From: Brachypodium distachyon
Taxonomy: Eukaryota; Streptophyta; Magnoliopsida; Poales; Poaceae
Reading direction: 5' to 3'
NCBI RefSeq assembly: GCF_000005505.3
Contig: NC_016135.3
Span: forward strand, 19,376,613 to 19,440,612
DNA: 64,000 nucleotides
In this document: piece after piece, positions 35,401-44,757 of the stretch
How positions within the stretch are numbered: the first letter of the stretch is position 1
Layout: each line of letters starts with the position of its first letter
The notes under the pieces: model-generated
What the model saw: the letters and a program-made list of their open reading frames with translations, nothing else
What the model was told of the DNA's origin: nothing
Databases searched by the model: none
Program-made: the position numbers and the translations under genes

Positions 35401-37397
35401 ACATCTAGACTTGTGTACGCCTGGTCACCGACTTATCCACGTTTATACGCGCCTGGCCTATTTGCAAAATCTTAGTACAGTCTAAGTGCACTATGTAGTC
35501 AAAGCTCGCATCTAATCCATTCAAAGGGGAGCAGACTTTAAAAAAAGGGGGCATTAGAGACGTGGGGAAGCACTCCAGATTAGGAGCGATCCAGTCAACC
35601 AACTACTCTCTCTCCCTCACTTTCTCTGCTGCTACTCTGTCTGTCTCTACTGTCACAATAGCTCACACGATGTGATCTCCAAAACTCCAAGGTCATCTGT
35701 TCTTCACATGTGGTGACTCTCCAACGCCGTCTCTCTCTTCCAGCGAACACAAATCTTAGCGGGGACTGACCTCACCGCCTGTGGTCAGCCCGCCGCCCAC
35801 GTCACACATGGCCGCAGTCCAGCGACTCGGCTTTGTCCACGACCCACTCGACCCCCTTCCTGACGACGACCTGAGCTGCGGAAAGAGGCCGTGGGCCGAC
35901 GGCCGTGGCGACGACGGGGACGTGGATTAACCTCTCCTTGGCCAGTAATGGTGGCAGCCTTGGTACACAGCCATGGAGCAGTAGTGACGGTGGGCAGCAG
36001 GCAGCCAGTTCCTGTGCGGAGCCGCGCGAGACGCGAAGAGGCCGCGGGCGCCACCATCAGGGAGAGAAGAGAATAGGGATTTGGGGATTGGTAGGTGACC
36101 GTGGTGGGAGAGAAAGATGGCAGCACGAGCGTGGGAGAGAAGGGACAAGGGAGAGAGAGAGAGATCGGAGACGAGGGGAGGAATCAGACGGCAGAGAATA
36201 GCGCCGCTGGTTAAGTCATGTATGGGCACGTGCCCCACTTAGAAATCCCGTTAATTGTTTTGTGGATCAGAAGTTCGCTGTCAAAAATTCACAAATGGTT
36301 TTAATTTGCTAAAATAAATTTGTATGGATATTATGATTAGACTTGTGAACTCAATCTGCAATGGCCTTCTCCATCTGAAGATGTTTGGACCAGAATTCTC
36401 TAACGAGTCGGGTACGTAATCCTTAAAGAAAGAAAACACTGTGGTTGAACTGACGAGCTACCGTGATCGCGTGCACGGCAGTTTAGGAAATAGTGCCGCC
36501 GATCACGAGATTTTCGTCTAGAGCATTTTTACGTATCCAGTATCCATGACGAGAAATGGGAGTACCAATCAAATCTGACCCTTGATTTAAAAAGAGCATA
36601 TTAGACATTTTACATGTTAATGCAAAGATAACGCTGGCGTGACCCTCCGTCCCCTCCGTCCAGATCTGCTGGCCACCGCCGCCTCCTCCTCGTTTGAAAG
36701 CTACCGGGCTTGTTTTGGTTTGTTTTGGTTTCAAATTAGGGTTCGATCCAATAATTGTTGATGCAACCGTAAACAACACTAGGAGTTGCAAATATGCTAG
36801 ACACCGTAGATGATGTTGAAAAGCTGGCCGGAACTATCTGAAATCACCATCACAGTCAAAGTCGTTGATGTTCGTGATCTCCTAGTTCTTCGGGCTAAGT
36901 ATGTCTGGGAGCCAGCCGGCCGGGCCGACCACAACTTGTTCAGTCGTTTCGTTCTCGTAATTGCCTGCTACTTCCGCTACTAGGGCAAGCCATGCTCGAT
37001 GGCCGCCGGCAGGCCAAGCCGCAACATCGCCGTCTTTCCACGGGATATAAACCGACTCGATTAAACGGAAATATGTTTAATTTTTAATCACATAGGTAAT
37101 TATCCTCTTAATTACTATTCTACCCCTCAACCGATGGTACTCCATAGTTTTCGGACGCTGTACTCCATCGTAGCTGGGAGGGAGTACCGACTAAAGACAT
37201 CCATTGGATCCTAATAAATGGATGGTTCTTATTTATTTCGGGGTACCGTAAAAGAGCTCTTCCTTTATGTTCGCTTTCTTGCTTTGGTCCAAAGCTAGAC
37301 TGAAATATATTACAGTACTAACTTAAGTAACTTAGCACAAAATGGACCACATATTTTATGGATCGGGAGTACTACTTGAACGTAAGAAATGTACATG
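32469..37397. other. Intergenic DNA between LOG and the CACTA element
   Basis: It begins with the LOG 3' UTR (probably to about 32650). The rest has no recognisable gene. The main feature is the minisatellite at 34290-35400. A GA-rich tract lies near 36060-36180. Frames at 33577-33936 and 35785-36126 lack motifs and are probably chance. Confidence 0.5.
34290..35400. repeat. 110-bp higher-order minisatellite of five 22-bp monomers
   Basis: About ten units recur with ACACCTACTT-type landmarks at 34458, 34565, 34671, 34781, 34890, 35000, 35109, 35219 and 35329 (spacing 106-110 bp). Each unit is five related 22-bp monomers in fixed order, starting CCTACTTGCCAGATTAAC, CCTAACTGCCAGGTTAAT, CCTACTTGCCAGGTTAAT, CCTACTTGCCACTTTGTC and CCTACGTGTCGGCTTATC. 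The central units are the cleanest and both ends are more diverged, as expected of unequal exchange. It is non-coding. Confidence 0.93.
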
Positions 37398-37400
37398 GGT

Positions 37401-37590
37401 CACTACGGGAAAACCGGCCGTTGCCGGCGGCAAAGGCCTTTGTCGGTGGCTTTCTATCGGGCCGCCGGCAAAGAGGACCTTTGTCGGTGGCCCCGAGAAA
37501 AGCCGCCAGCAAAGGGTCGGCCATCGGCAAATTCTCCAAAACGACGTCAGCAAATCACGGCCGCCGGCAAAGAGCCCCTGCGCTGGGCCC
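37401..37590 (+). repeat. CACTA 5' terminus and subterminal repeats (first part)
   Basis: The TIR CACTACGGGAAAAC is followed by alternating CCGCCGGCAAAG and CTTTG(T/C)CGG motifs. The block is cut at 37595 by element D and continues at 51465. Subterminal motifs of this kind are bound by TnpA-type proteins in the En/Spm system. Confidence 0.88.
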
Positions 37591-37595
37591 GCGTG

Positions 37596-38479
37596 TGTCG
37601 CGGTACGGGGCTTTGACACCGGGGATGCGCGGGCACCCCCTTTTAGGTTTGGCAGTGGGCGACAGGGATCGCTCCGGCGATCGCCGGCGAGGCCAATGTG
37701 AAGCGCAAGAATGCAATAAACACGAAAATGCTTTTTACTCAGGTTCGGGCCATCCGGAGGTGTAAAACCCTACATCCTGCTTGTCTGAGCTAATATTACC
37801 AGGAGATTGTGCATTTACAAGTTGCCGGGGGAGGGTCCCCAGGAGCTCTCCTTTTGGCTAAGTGCTACTTACTACTTTGGGCTACCGTTAGTGCAGAACT
37901 ATGAATTTTGCGAACAAAAAACCAACAACCCTTTGACCGCTGGCGGGGGTCCTCTTTTTATGGCCAAGGGGATACCATAGGTGCCACGGTGCATGGATTA
38001 CAAGTGGCGAGCAGGGAGCTTAGGCAGCTCCTTCTCGGTGCGCTGGCATGCATGCAAGAGCGCCAGCCCCGCGACTAGGGGTCTAAGGCCTAAAAACTAG
38101 CTCTGGGCAGCCACTGTTTGCCTGACTAGACGGATAACCCCCCTCTTGTCGGCTCATTAAATGTGCCGTGCGTCTCACTCCTTGTCCTGGCGACCCTGCA
38201 CATTGGGCGCCTGCCGCGCGCCCACGTGGCGCTGCTGCTCTGCTCGCTCGGTCCTGCCCTCACGGCGGAAACCTGTGCCCGGGAACGCCTCCTCCCGGCA
38301 AGTGCCTTCCCGGGAGGTGCCCAGGCAGGATTATTCCCCGAAGCCCCGCTAGCCCTGCCGGGCTGGTAGCTTGCCGGGCAGCCTGCACGTTGTCGCCCGT
38401 GGTGGGATCCTTCCGGGAACCCAGCGATGCGACCCACGTGTCGTGAAGCGGTGGCACCCCGAGTGCCACTGGTGCGACA
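37596..38479 (-). repeat. 3' LTR of element D
   Basis: It starts TGTCGCGGTACGGGGC and ends CACTGGTGCGACA (884 bp). It is the more complete of D's two LTRs. The minus-strand TATA site is mutated (CTTTTTATGG on the plus strand). Confidence 0.9.
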
Positions 38480-38767
38480 GTAGCCCTCGGGCGTGGGCCG
38501 GCAACACCTGTTCCCGGGCGAACCCTTCCCTGGTCGGTTGCCGGGCTATGCCCCAACCGACGCGTGGGTCCCGACTCGCCTCGGGCCTGCGTCTCTTCGC
38601 CATCCCAAGGACCCCGTTACAGGCGGAGTAGTGGGTGCGAGATTTCCGTCGTAACCTCCCCCTTAAACAGGGAAGTTAAGGCCACTCCTCGCATTATCCC
38701 TCTGATTAGTAATTATCCCAGCGCACCCGCTGGGTGCGGAAACAGCCATTACTGAACGGCGGAGCGT

Positions 38768-38773
38768 TATAAA
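38768..38773 (+). promoter_or_regulatory. TATA box of antisense ORF in D
   Basis: TATAAA in GAGCGTTATAAAGC lies 113 bp before ATG 38881. The same spacing is found in B, which supports an internal promoter dedicated to the antisense ORF. Confidence 0.6.
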
Positions 38774-39739
38774 GCTTTTACTGCTACGCTGAGGGGGAAA
38801 CACTTAGCCCCCCAGCCTTCTTCCTCCAACTTTTCGCATCTTGCGCCCAAGAGCCTTGCTAGCTTTCGCCCTCGCTCCCCATGGCGGCCCCCACCACTAG
38901 GAAGGGAAAGGAAGGGAAGGCCCCAAAGAAACCGGCGGCCAGCAAGAGCGAGGCGGCCGCCAAGGCCTCCGCGGACAAAGATCAGAAGAAGCGAGCGATG
39001 AGGGCCACGCTCGCCTTCTACCGGCCCGGCTACAACGGCGAGGCGTTGGCCAAGATCCGGCACGCCGTTGCCTCCGGGTTCAACGAGCACGGGGAGACCC
39101 TAATCTTCCCCGCCGGTGCCGACCACCAGGAAAACAACTTCCGGGTGTTCGGGCGCTTCATCCTCACAGGACTGGTGCCGTGTCGCACCAATGGCACCCG
39201 GGGTACCACCGCTGCGCGACGCGTGGGCCCCGCCTCCGAGTTCCCGGGAGGATTTCGTCCCGGGCAGCCCGGCAAGATACCAGCCCGGAAGGGCTAACGG
39301 GGCTTCGGGGAATATTCCCGCCTGGACACCTCCCGGGAAGCCGCTTCCCGGGAGGGGGGGTTCCCAGGTGTGTTGGACCTGGGTGCTTCCCGGGGAGCGA
39401 CTTGCCGGGAGGAGGAGTTCCCGGGCGCAGGCCCCCGCCACAAGGGTGGGGCCCAGCAGACAGAGCAACATCGCCACGCGGGCGCGTGGCGGGCGTCGGG
39501 TGCGCGGCCTCGCCAGGGCGAGGAGTGAGGCGCACGGCGCATTAAATGAGCCGACAGGAGGGGCGTTACCCGTCCAAATCAGGTGAACAGTGGCTGTCCA
39601 ATCCTACCTTTAGGGTTTTAGACCCCTAGCAGCGGAGGTGGCATCCATGCGTGCCACCGGCTCACCGAGGGGGAGTTGTATGCCTCCCTGTTCGACACTT
39701 GTAACGCATGCGCCGCGGCACCTGTGGTATCCCCTTGGG

Positions 39740-39747
39740 TATAAAAG
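39740..39747 (+). promoter_or_regulatory. LTR promoter TATA box of element E
   Basis: TATAAAAG within TTGGGTATAAAAGGAGG. The matching site in the 3' LTR is 44340-44347. Its direction defines the sense strand of E as plus. Confidence 0.75.
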
Positions 39748-39774
39748 GAGGACCAGCGCCATCGGTCAAAGGGG

Positions 39775-39841
39775 TGGGTTGGTTCGGTTGGAGGGTTGGT
39801 TCGGTTGGTGGGTTGGTTCGGTTGGAGGGTTGGTTCAGTTA
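39775..39841. repeat. 17-bp G-rich repeat in the E 5' LTR (4 units; 2 in 3' LTR)
   Basis: GGGTTGGTTCGGTTGGA-type units are repeated about four times here but only about twice at 44377-44410 in the 3' LTR. They start some 30 bp after the TATA, so they lie at the beginning of the transcript. The regular GG/GGG runs could fold as a two-tier G-quadruplex. Confidence 0.85.
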
Positions 39842-40191
39842 GGTTCTCGTTTTCCTACTAGTTCTAGCCCAAGAATAGTAAGTAGCACTTACCAGAAAAG
39901 GAGAGAGCGCCCGGGGACCCTTCCCCGGCAACGTGTAAACACTTGATCTATTGTCAATACCAGTTCAGACAGGTAGGACGTAGGGTTTTACATCTCCGGG
40001 TGGCCCGAACCTGGGTAAAAACGTGCGTGCATTCGTTCTTGGCTTGCGTGCACCTTGGGTATATCACTTCGCAGGTTACGTAGGACCATCGGCCACGCCG
40101 GCGATCGGCGGAGCGATCCCCGACGCCCCTGCCGAACCTAAAAAGGGGGCGTGACCGCACGCCCCCGGTGTCGGAGCCCCGTGCGACGACA

Positions 40192-40208
40192 TCTGGCGCG
40201 CCAGGTCG
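40192..40208 (+). other. Primer-binding site of element E
   Basis: TCTGGCGCGCCAGGTCG directly follows the 5' LTR. The same sequence follows the 5' LTRs of D (50802-50818, minus) and C (55452-55468, minus). TGG at its start fits pairing with the CCA end of a tRNA; I do not name the tRNA. Confidence 0.7.
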
Positions 40209-40291
40209 GGGGCGCGAGAGGAGAGCTCTTCGGCGACCGCCGGCAGCAGTGTTTGCATCGACGTTGGCTTCATCTTCTTCGTCCGGCCACC

Positions 40292-41145
40292 ATGCCCCCC
40301 AACCGGGCTGGTGATCCTCGGATAGACTCGTGTGAGGCCCCAGCGGCACACACGAGGTCGCATGATGTGCGACCCGCGTTGGGGGATCAGGAGAACTCGG
40401 AGCCCTCGAGATTGCAGCAATCACAGCTGCCTCCCCCACCTCCTCAGCCGTCTGCAGACAATCGGCTGAGGGGACCGGCGGCCCCCAGTGCCGGGGCCAG
40501 CCTCGCAAGCGGGCATGGTGCCACCCGCACCGGTCAGCGAGTTGAGTCGCGGGCCGAGGATATGCAGCGACAGCGGTACCATGAGCATACTGCATCACAA
40601 GCGATGCCCGGGGGCTCACACCCCGCGCACCCGAAAGTGTCCGGGGCCAGAGAGGACAGAAGCCGCTCGGGGAATCGGCTGCCTCCCGCACGAACCCCGG
40701 CGGAAGCCATCATCGCCGCGCGCGTCATGGTGCGGTATGAACCGCAGCAAGGCACGCCGGCGCACGAGACGTGGGGCGAGGAGTTGGACGCTCTCCTCGC
40801 TCTGGCCGCCCAGCAGCCGCAAGGTGAGGGCGCCACGGTAGGCTCCGGCCACGGGCAGAACCCGGAGCACGAGGACGCGCCACGCGCCTCACGACAGGGG
40901 GAGAACCCTCCCCCTCCATAGGGAGGCCAGGGAAACGGGGGCCCGGAGGGGTCCTCGGACTCGTCACCCACCGTCACGCGGGGTGACGCGCGCGGCATCT
41001 TGAATGCCCGCCAGCAAGAGGATCTGCGCCCGCACTTAGAGCGCCGGCGCAGGTGCGAGGTAGAGCGGCAGCGCCCACAGGAGTAGGAAGATGCTCCTAT
41101 GGGCCTCGAGGACGGCTGCACCGCGTTCACGCGCGAGTTGCGGCG
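40292..41145 (+). pseudogene. Gag 5' fragment of element E
   Basis: It starts at ATG 40292 (MPPNRAGDPRIDS), in the same place relative to the PBS as in C and D. It is Pro/Arg/Gln-rich and disordered, with the family block PAEAIIAARVMVRYEPQQGT and a later ILNARQQEDLRPHLERRR. In-frame TAGs at 40919-40921 and near 41084 replace Gln codons seen in C. The reading frame ends at the deletion joint just after CTAFTRELRRV, before the capsid core. No function can remain. Confidence 0.8.
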
Positions 41146-41149
41146 GGTG

Positions 41150-43358
41150 CCGGGCCGCTGCACCGGCACGGCAGGGCTTGGTGCGAGAGTCGGTTCCGGC
41201 TCCCCCGTCGCCCCCATGATCACGACGGCAGGGTCGAGATCAACCACGATAGCGCCCGCTCCCGGTGCAGGCGCGCTCGTGCCTGCAGCAATAAGAAGTG
41301 TGAGGATCGACAAGTAAGAGAGCTATCAGAAGTGGACAAGAGTGGCCGGGGTGGTTACCCTGCGCGGCAGATGGACTGGCGAGGGGGGCCTCCCCCGCCT
41401 CGCCTGCGCCTGCGGGAGCCTCCGAAAGGCTTGCAGCGGGCGAGGTGCCGCTTACTGAAAAAGAAGGTACGTTTTTATGATTAACTAACAACTGAAAAAA
41501 TGCCGCAAAGAAGAAGCAAAGGAGCCACACCAGTTGCCGGCCCCGCCCCTGTAGGGGCTGGGTCGTCGGCGGGCGCAATGACGGCACCGCTGACCCCTGT
41601 GACGGTCGGGTCAGCGACACCGCCGGCGTCCGCGCGCGCCCTCTTGCTCGGCGTGGCGGGCGGGGAGTCGCTCCTCCCCCTTTTGCTGGCACCCGCCGGC
41701 GAATTGGACTTCGAGGGGTTGCGCCGGAGCGCGAAGCCCCGGAAGACCCCCCGAGCGGGCGGCATCGCAGGTGCCAGCTGGGTCACCGCGTCCCGGGGCG
41801 TCGCGGGAGACGGTGGTCAGACCACCACGGAATCAGGGGCCGACCCCGAGGAGGCTGCTGGCACACCCCTGGCGACTGTCGCTGCTGAGGCCGGTGCCGG
41901 GTCGCTCATGGCCCCCGCCAAGGCATCGGCGGGTGCTACCGGAGCAGCGGCCGACGCGGTGCCGGCGGCCGCTGCTAGGGCGGATGTCGTTGTTGTGACT
42001 CCGGCGACCCCCATGGACGCGGACGCTGCCGAAGTACCGACGGGCGCCCCTGGAGCGGCTGCCGCCGCGGGGTTGGCGGCCGCTGCCGGGGCGAATGTCG
42101 CCACCAAGGAGGCAGCCGCGGCCGTTGCGAACGCCCTTGATCTCCGCACGATCATGGGCGCGTCGTCACTGTCCTTGTCGCCGTCGTCCACAGGGACGAC
42201 TTCCGGGGACGCTGCAGCCCATCCCCCCTCGTCATCCAACGACTGGAGGGAGGGCAGCTGGTCTCGGATTCGTCCCCGCTCTTTCCGAGCACCTGTTTCT
42301 CGCGGGGTGCTAGCAGGGGAGCGCGCAGGGCCCGAGTAGGGGTGTCGTCCATCAACCCCCACTCTTTGCAGGGCGGGAAGGCGCCGACGATGTCGTTACC
42401 GCCGCAACGCCGGCATGAAGGGAAAAGACCCCCGGCATGAACCTTGTTGATTGGAAGGTTTCGCCGGAGAATCCCCTCACCGACGTCCTGAGGGTTTCCA
42501 AATCCATGCCGTCCTGCTGGAGGCTGTCCTGTCCCCGGGACCCATGTACATCCACGCGGGCCGGGAGCAATGTTGAAGCGGCGCTATACGCTGGTGGATG
42601 AAGGTGCGCGCCACGTCCACGTCGGTGAGCCCCGCTAGCCGCAACGCCTTGATCTTCTCCACGATGGGGAGGAGATCGGCGTCGCGGTGGTACCTGTCTT
42701 GCCAGCCGCTGTGGGGTTGCGGCAGCTCCATGGGCGAGAGGATGAACTCCTGTGGGTCTTCCACTCGGACCCAGCACCAATCACCCCGCCACTCCTTTTC
42801 AATCTTCTTCCCTGACCGGATGATGAACTCGGACTTCATCTGGTCGTGGGCACGGAACACCACCCTCGACGACATCGCCTTCGCGTTGTCAATACGGGGG
42901 TAGAAGTAGTGGCGGAAGAGCCCCACCGACGGCATCACCCCCATGAACGCTTCGCAGAGGAATTGGAAGGTGGCGAGGAGAAACAGCGATGTGGGGTGGA
43001 GCTGCGCCACCTGCAGCTGGTACGACTCCATCAGTGCGTGGAGGAACAACGAGAATGGCGGCACAAGACCGGTGAGTAGGAAGCGCGCGAACACCCGGAA
43101 GTCATTGTCCTGGTGTTCGGCGCCCGCCGGGAAGATCAGCGTCTCCCCGTGCTCATTGAAATTGGAGGCGACGGCATGCCGGACCTTGTCCAGCGCCTCG
43201 CCGTTGTAACCAGGGCGATAGAAGGCGAGCGTGGCCCGCATCTCCCGCTTTTTCTGGTCTTTGGCGGCGGCTGCCTTGGTTGCCGCCTCGCTCTTGCTGG
43301 CCGCCGTTTTTTTCGAGACCTGCACCTCCTTTCCCTTCCTGGTGGTGGGGGGCGCCAT
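41150..43358 (-). pseudogene. Antisense PF04195-type ORF of element E (3' end lost)
   Basis: Minus strand from ATG 43358. The first 290 codons are open: Lys-rich start, FYRPGYNGEALDKVRHAVAS, FARFLLTGLVPPFSLFLHAL, MGVMPSVGLFRHYFYPR and KKIEKEWRGDWCWVR, the best-preserved copy of the globular domain in the window. The frame is lost near 42500. Ala-rich sequence follows in shifted frames, then an intron at 41455-41530 and a second exon ending near 41355. The third exon is cut at about 41150 by the joint with gag, so the coiled coil is missing. A minus-strand TATAAA (43472-43477) lies 114 bp upstream of the ATG. Confidence 0.85.
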
Positions 43359-43471
43359 GGGGTACGAAGGTGGAAGCTAGCAAGAACACTTGGGTGCGAG
43401 ATGCGAAGGAGGGTGAAGGCGAAGGCTGTGGGGGGGCAGAGTGTTTTCCCCCTTTTGGCAACAGTAAGAGC

Positions 43472-43477
43472 TTTATA
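43472..43477 (-). promoter_or_regulatory. TATA box of antisense ORF in E
   Basis: TTTATA on the plus strand is TATAAA in GTGTTATAAAGC on the minus strand, at the spacing conserved in B and D. Confidence 0.6.
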
Positions 43478-43770
43478 ACACCCGGCCATTAAGTAATGGC
43501 CGGTTCCGTACCCTACGGCTGCGTGGGGATAACTCCTAATTATAAGGAGTAATGCAACGAATGGCCTTAACTTCCCTGTTTAAGGGGGAAATTAGGGCGG
43601 AAATCACGCGCCCACTACTCCGTCTGTAACGGCGTGGTACCAGGGGCAACGAAGGGACGCGGGCCCGTGGCGAATCGGGACCCACGCGTCGGTTGTGGGC
43701 GTAGCCCGGCAACCGACCTGGGAAAGGCTCGTTCGGGAACAGGTAATGCCGGCCCACGCCCGGGGGCTAC

Positions 43771-44757
43771 TGTCGCACCAGTGGCACTCAGGGTACCCCC
43801 GCTGCGCGACGCGTGTGCCCCGCCTCCGAGTTCCCGGGAGGATTTCGTCCCGGGTAGCAGCCACGGGCAGCCCGGCAAGCTACTAGCCCGGAAGGGCTAG
43901 CGGGGCTTCGGGGAATATTCCCGCCTGGACACCTCCCGGGAAGCCGCTTCCCGGGAGGGGGGTCCCGGGTGTGTTGGACCTGGGCGCTTCCCGGGGAGCG
44001 ACTCGCCGGGAGGAGGAGTTCCCGGGCGCAGGCCCCCGCCACAAGGGTGGGGCCCAGCAGACAGAGCAACATCGCCACGCGGGCGCGTGGCGCGCGTCGG
44101 GTGCGCAGCCTTGCCAGGGCGAGGAGTGAGGCGCACGGCGCATTAAATGAGCCGATAGGAGGGGCGTTACCCGTCCAAATCAGGTGAACAATGGCTGTCC
44201 AATCCTACCTTTAGGGTTTTAGACCCCTAGCAGCGGAGGTGGCGTCCATGCGTGCCACCAGCTCACCGAGGGGGAGTTGTATGCCTCCCTGTTCGACACT
44301 TGTAACGCATGCGCCGCGGCACCTGTGGTATTCCCTTGGGTATAAAAGGAGGACCAGCGCCAGCGGTCAAAGGGGTGGGTTGGTTCGGTTGGAGGGTTGG
44401 TTCGGTTGGGTTCTCGTTTTCCTACTAGTTCTAGCCCAAGAATAGTAAGTAGCACTTACCAGAAAAGGAGAGAGCGCCCGGGACCCTCCCCCGGCAACGT
44501 GTAAACACTTGATCTATTGTCAGTATCAGTTCAGACTGGCAGGACGTAGGGTTTTACACCTCCGGGTGGCCCAAACCTGGGTAAAAATGTGCGTGCATGC
44601 ATTCTTGGCTTGCGTGCACCTTGGGTATATCACTTCGCTGGTTACGTAGGACCATCGGCCACGCCGGCGATCGCCGGAGCGATCCCCGACTCCCCTGCCA
44701 AACCTAAAAAGGGGGCATGACCGCACACCCCCGGTGTCGGAGCCCTGTGCGACGACA
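43771..44757 (+). repeat. 3' LTR of element E
   Basis: It starts TGTCGCACCAGTGGCACT, ends GTGCGACGACA (987 bp), and is preceded by CCCGGGGGCTAC, a likely polypurine-type priming tract. It has two rather than four of the 17-bp repeats. Confidence 0.92.

Larger units (their letters stand above)
39181..40191 (+). repeat. 5' LTR of element E
   Basis: It starts TGTCGCACCAATGGCACC and ends GTGCGACGACA (1011 bp). Its promoter TATAAAAG is at 39740-39747. Compared with the 3' LTR it differs by scattered substitutions and by the number of 17-bp repeat units after the TATA. Confidence 0.92.
39181..44757 (+). mobile_element. Element E: deletion derivative nested in element D
   Basis: Bounded by the target duplication TGCCG at 39176-39180 and 44758-44762. 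LTRs 39181-40191 and 43771-44757. Plus-strand order: 5' LTR, PBS, gag 5' part, then an abrupt joint near 41145 to the inside of an antisense ORF, then the 3' LTR. All of pol is missing. It is the same family as its host D, in opposite orientation. Gag and the antisense ORF are both broken by stops and frameshifts. Confidence 0.92.

Noticed and set aside
40534..41313. 259-codon minus-strand ORF over gag of E
   Set aside because: Most of it is the reverse strand of gag; only its first part (41313 to about 41150) belongs to the third exon of the antisense ORF.
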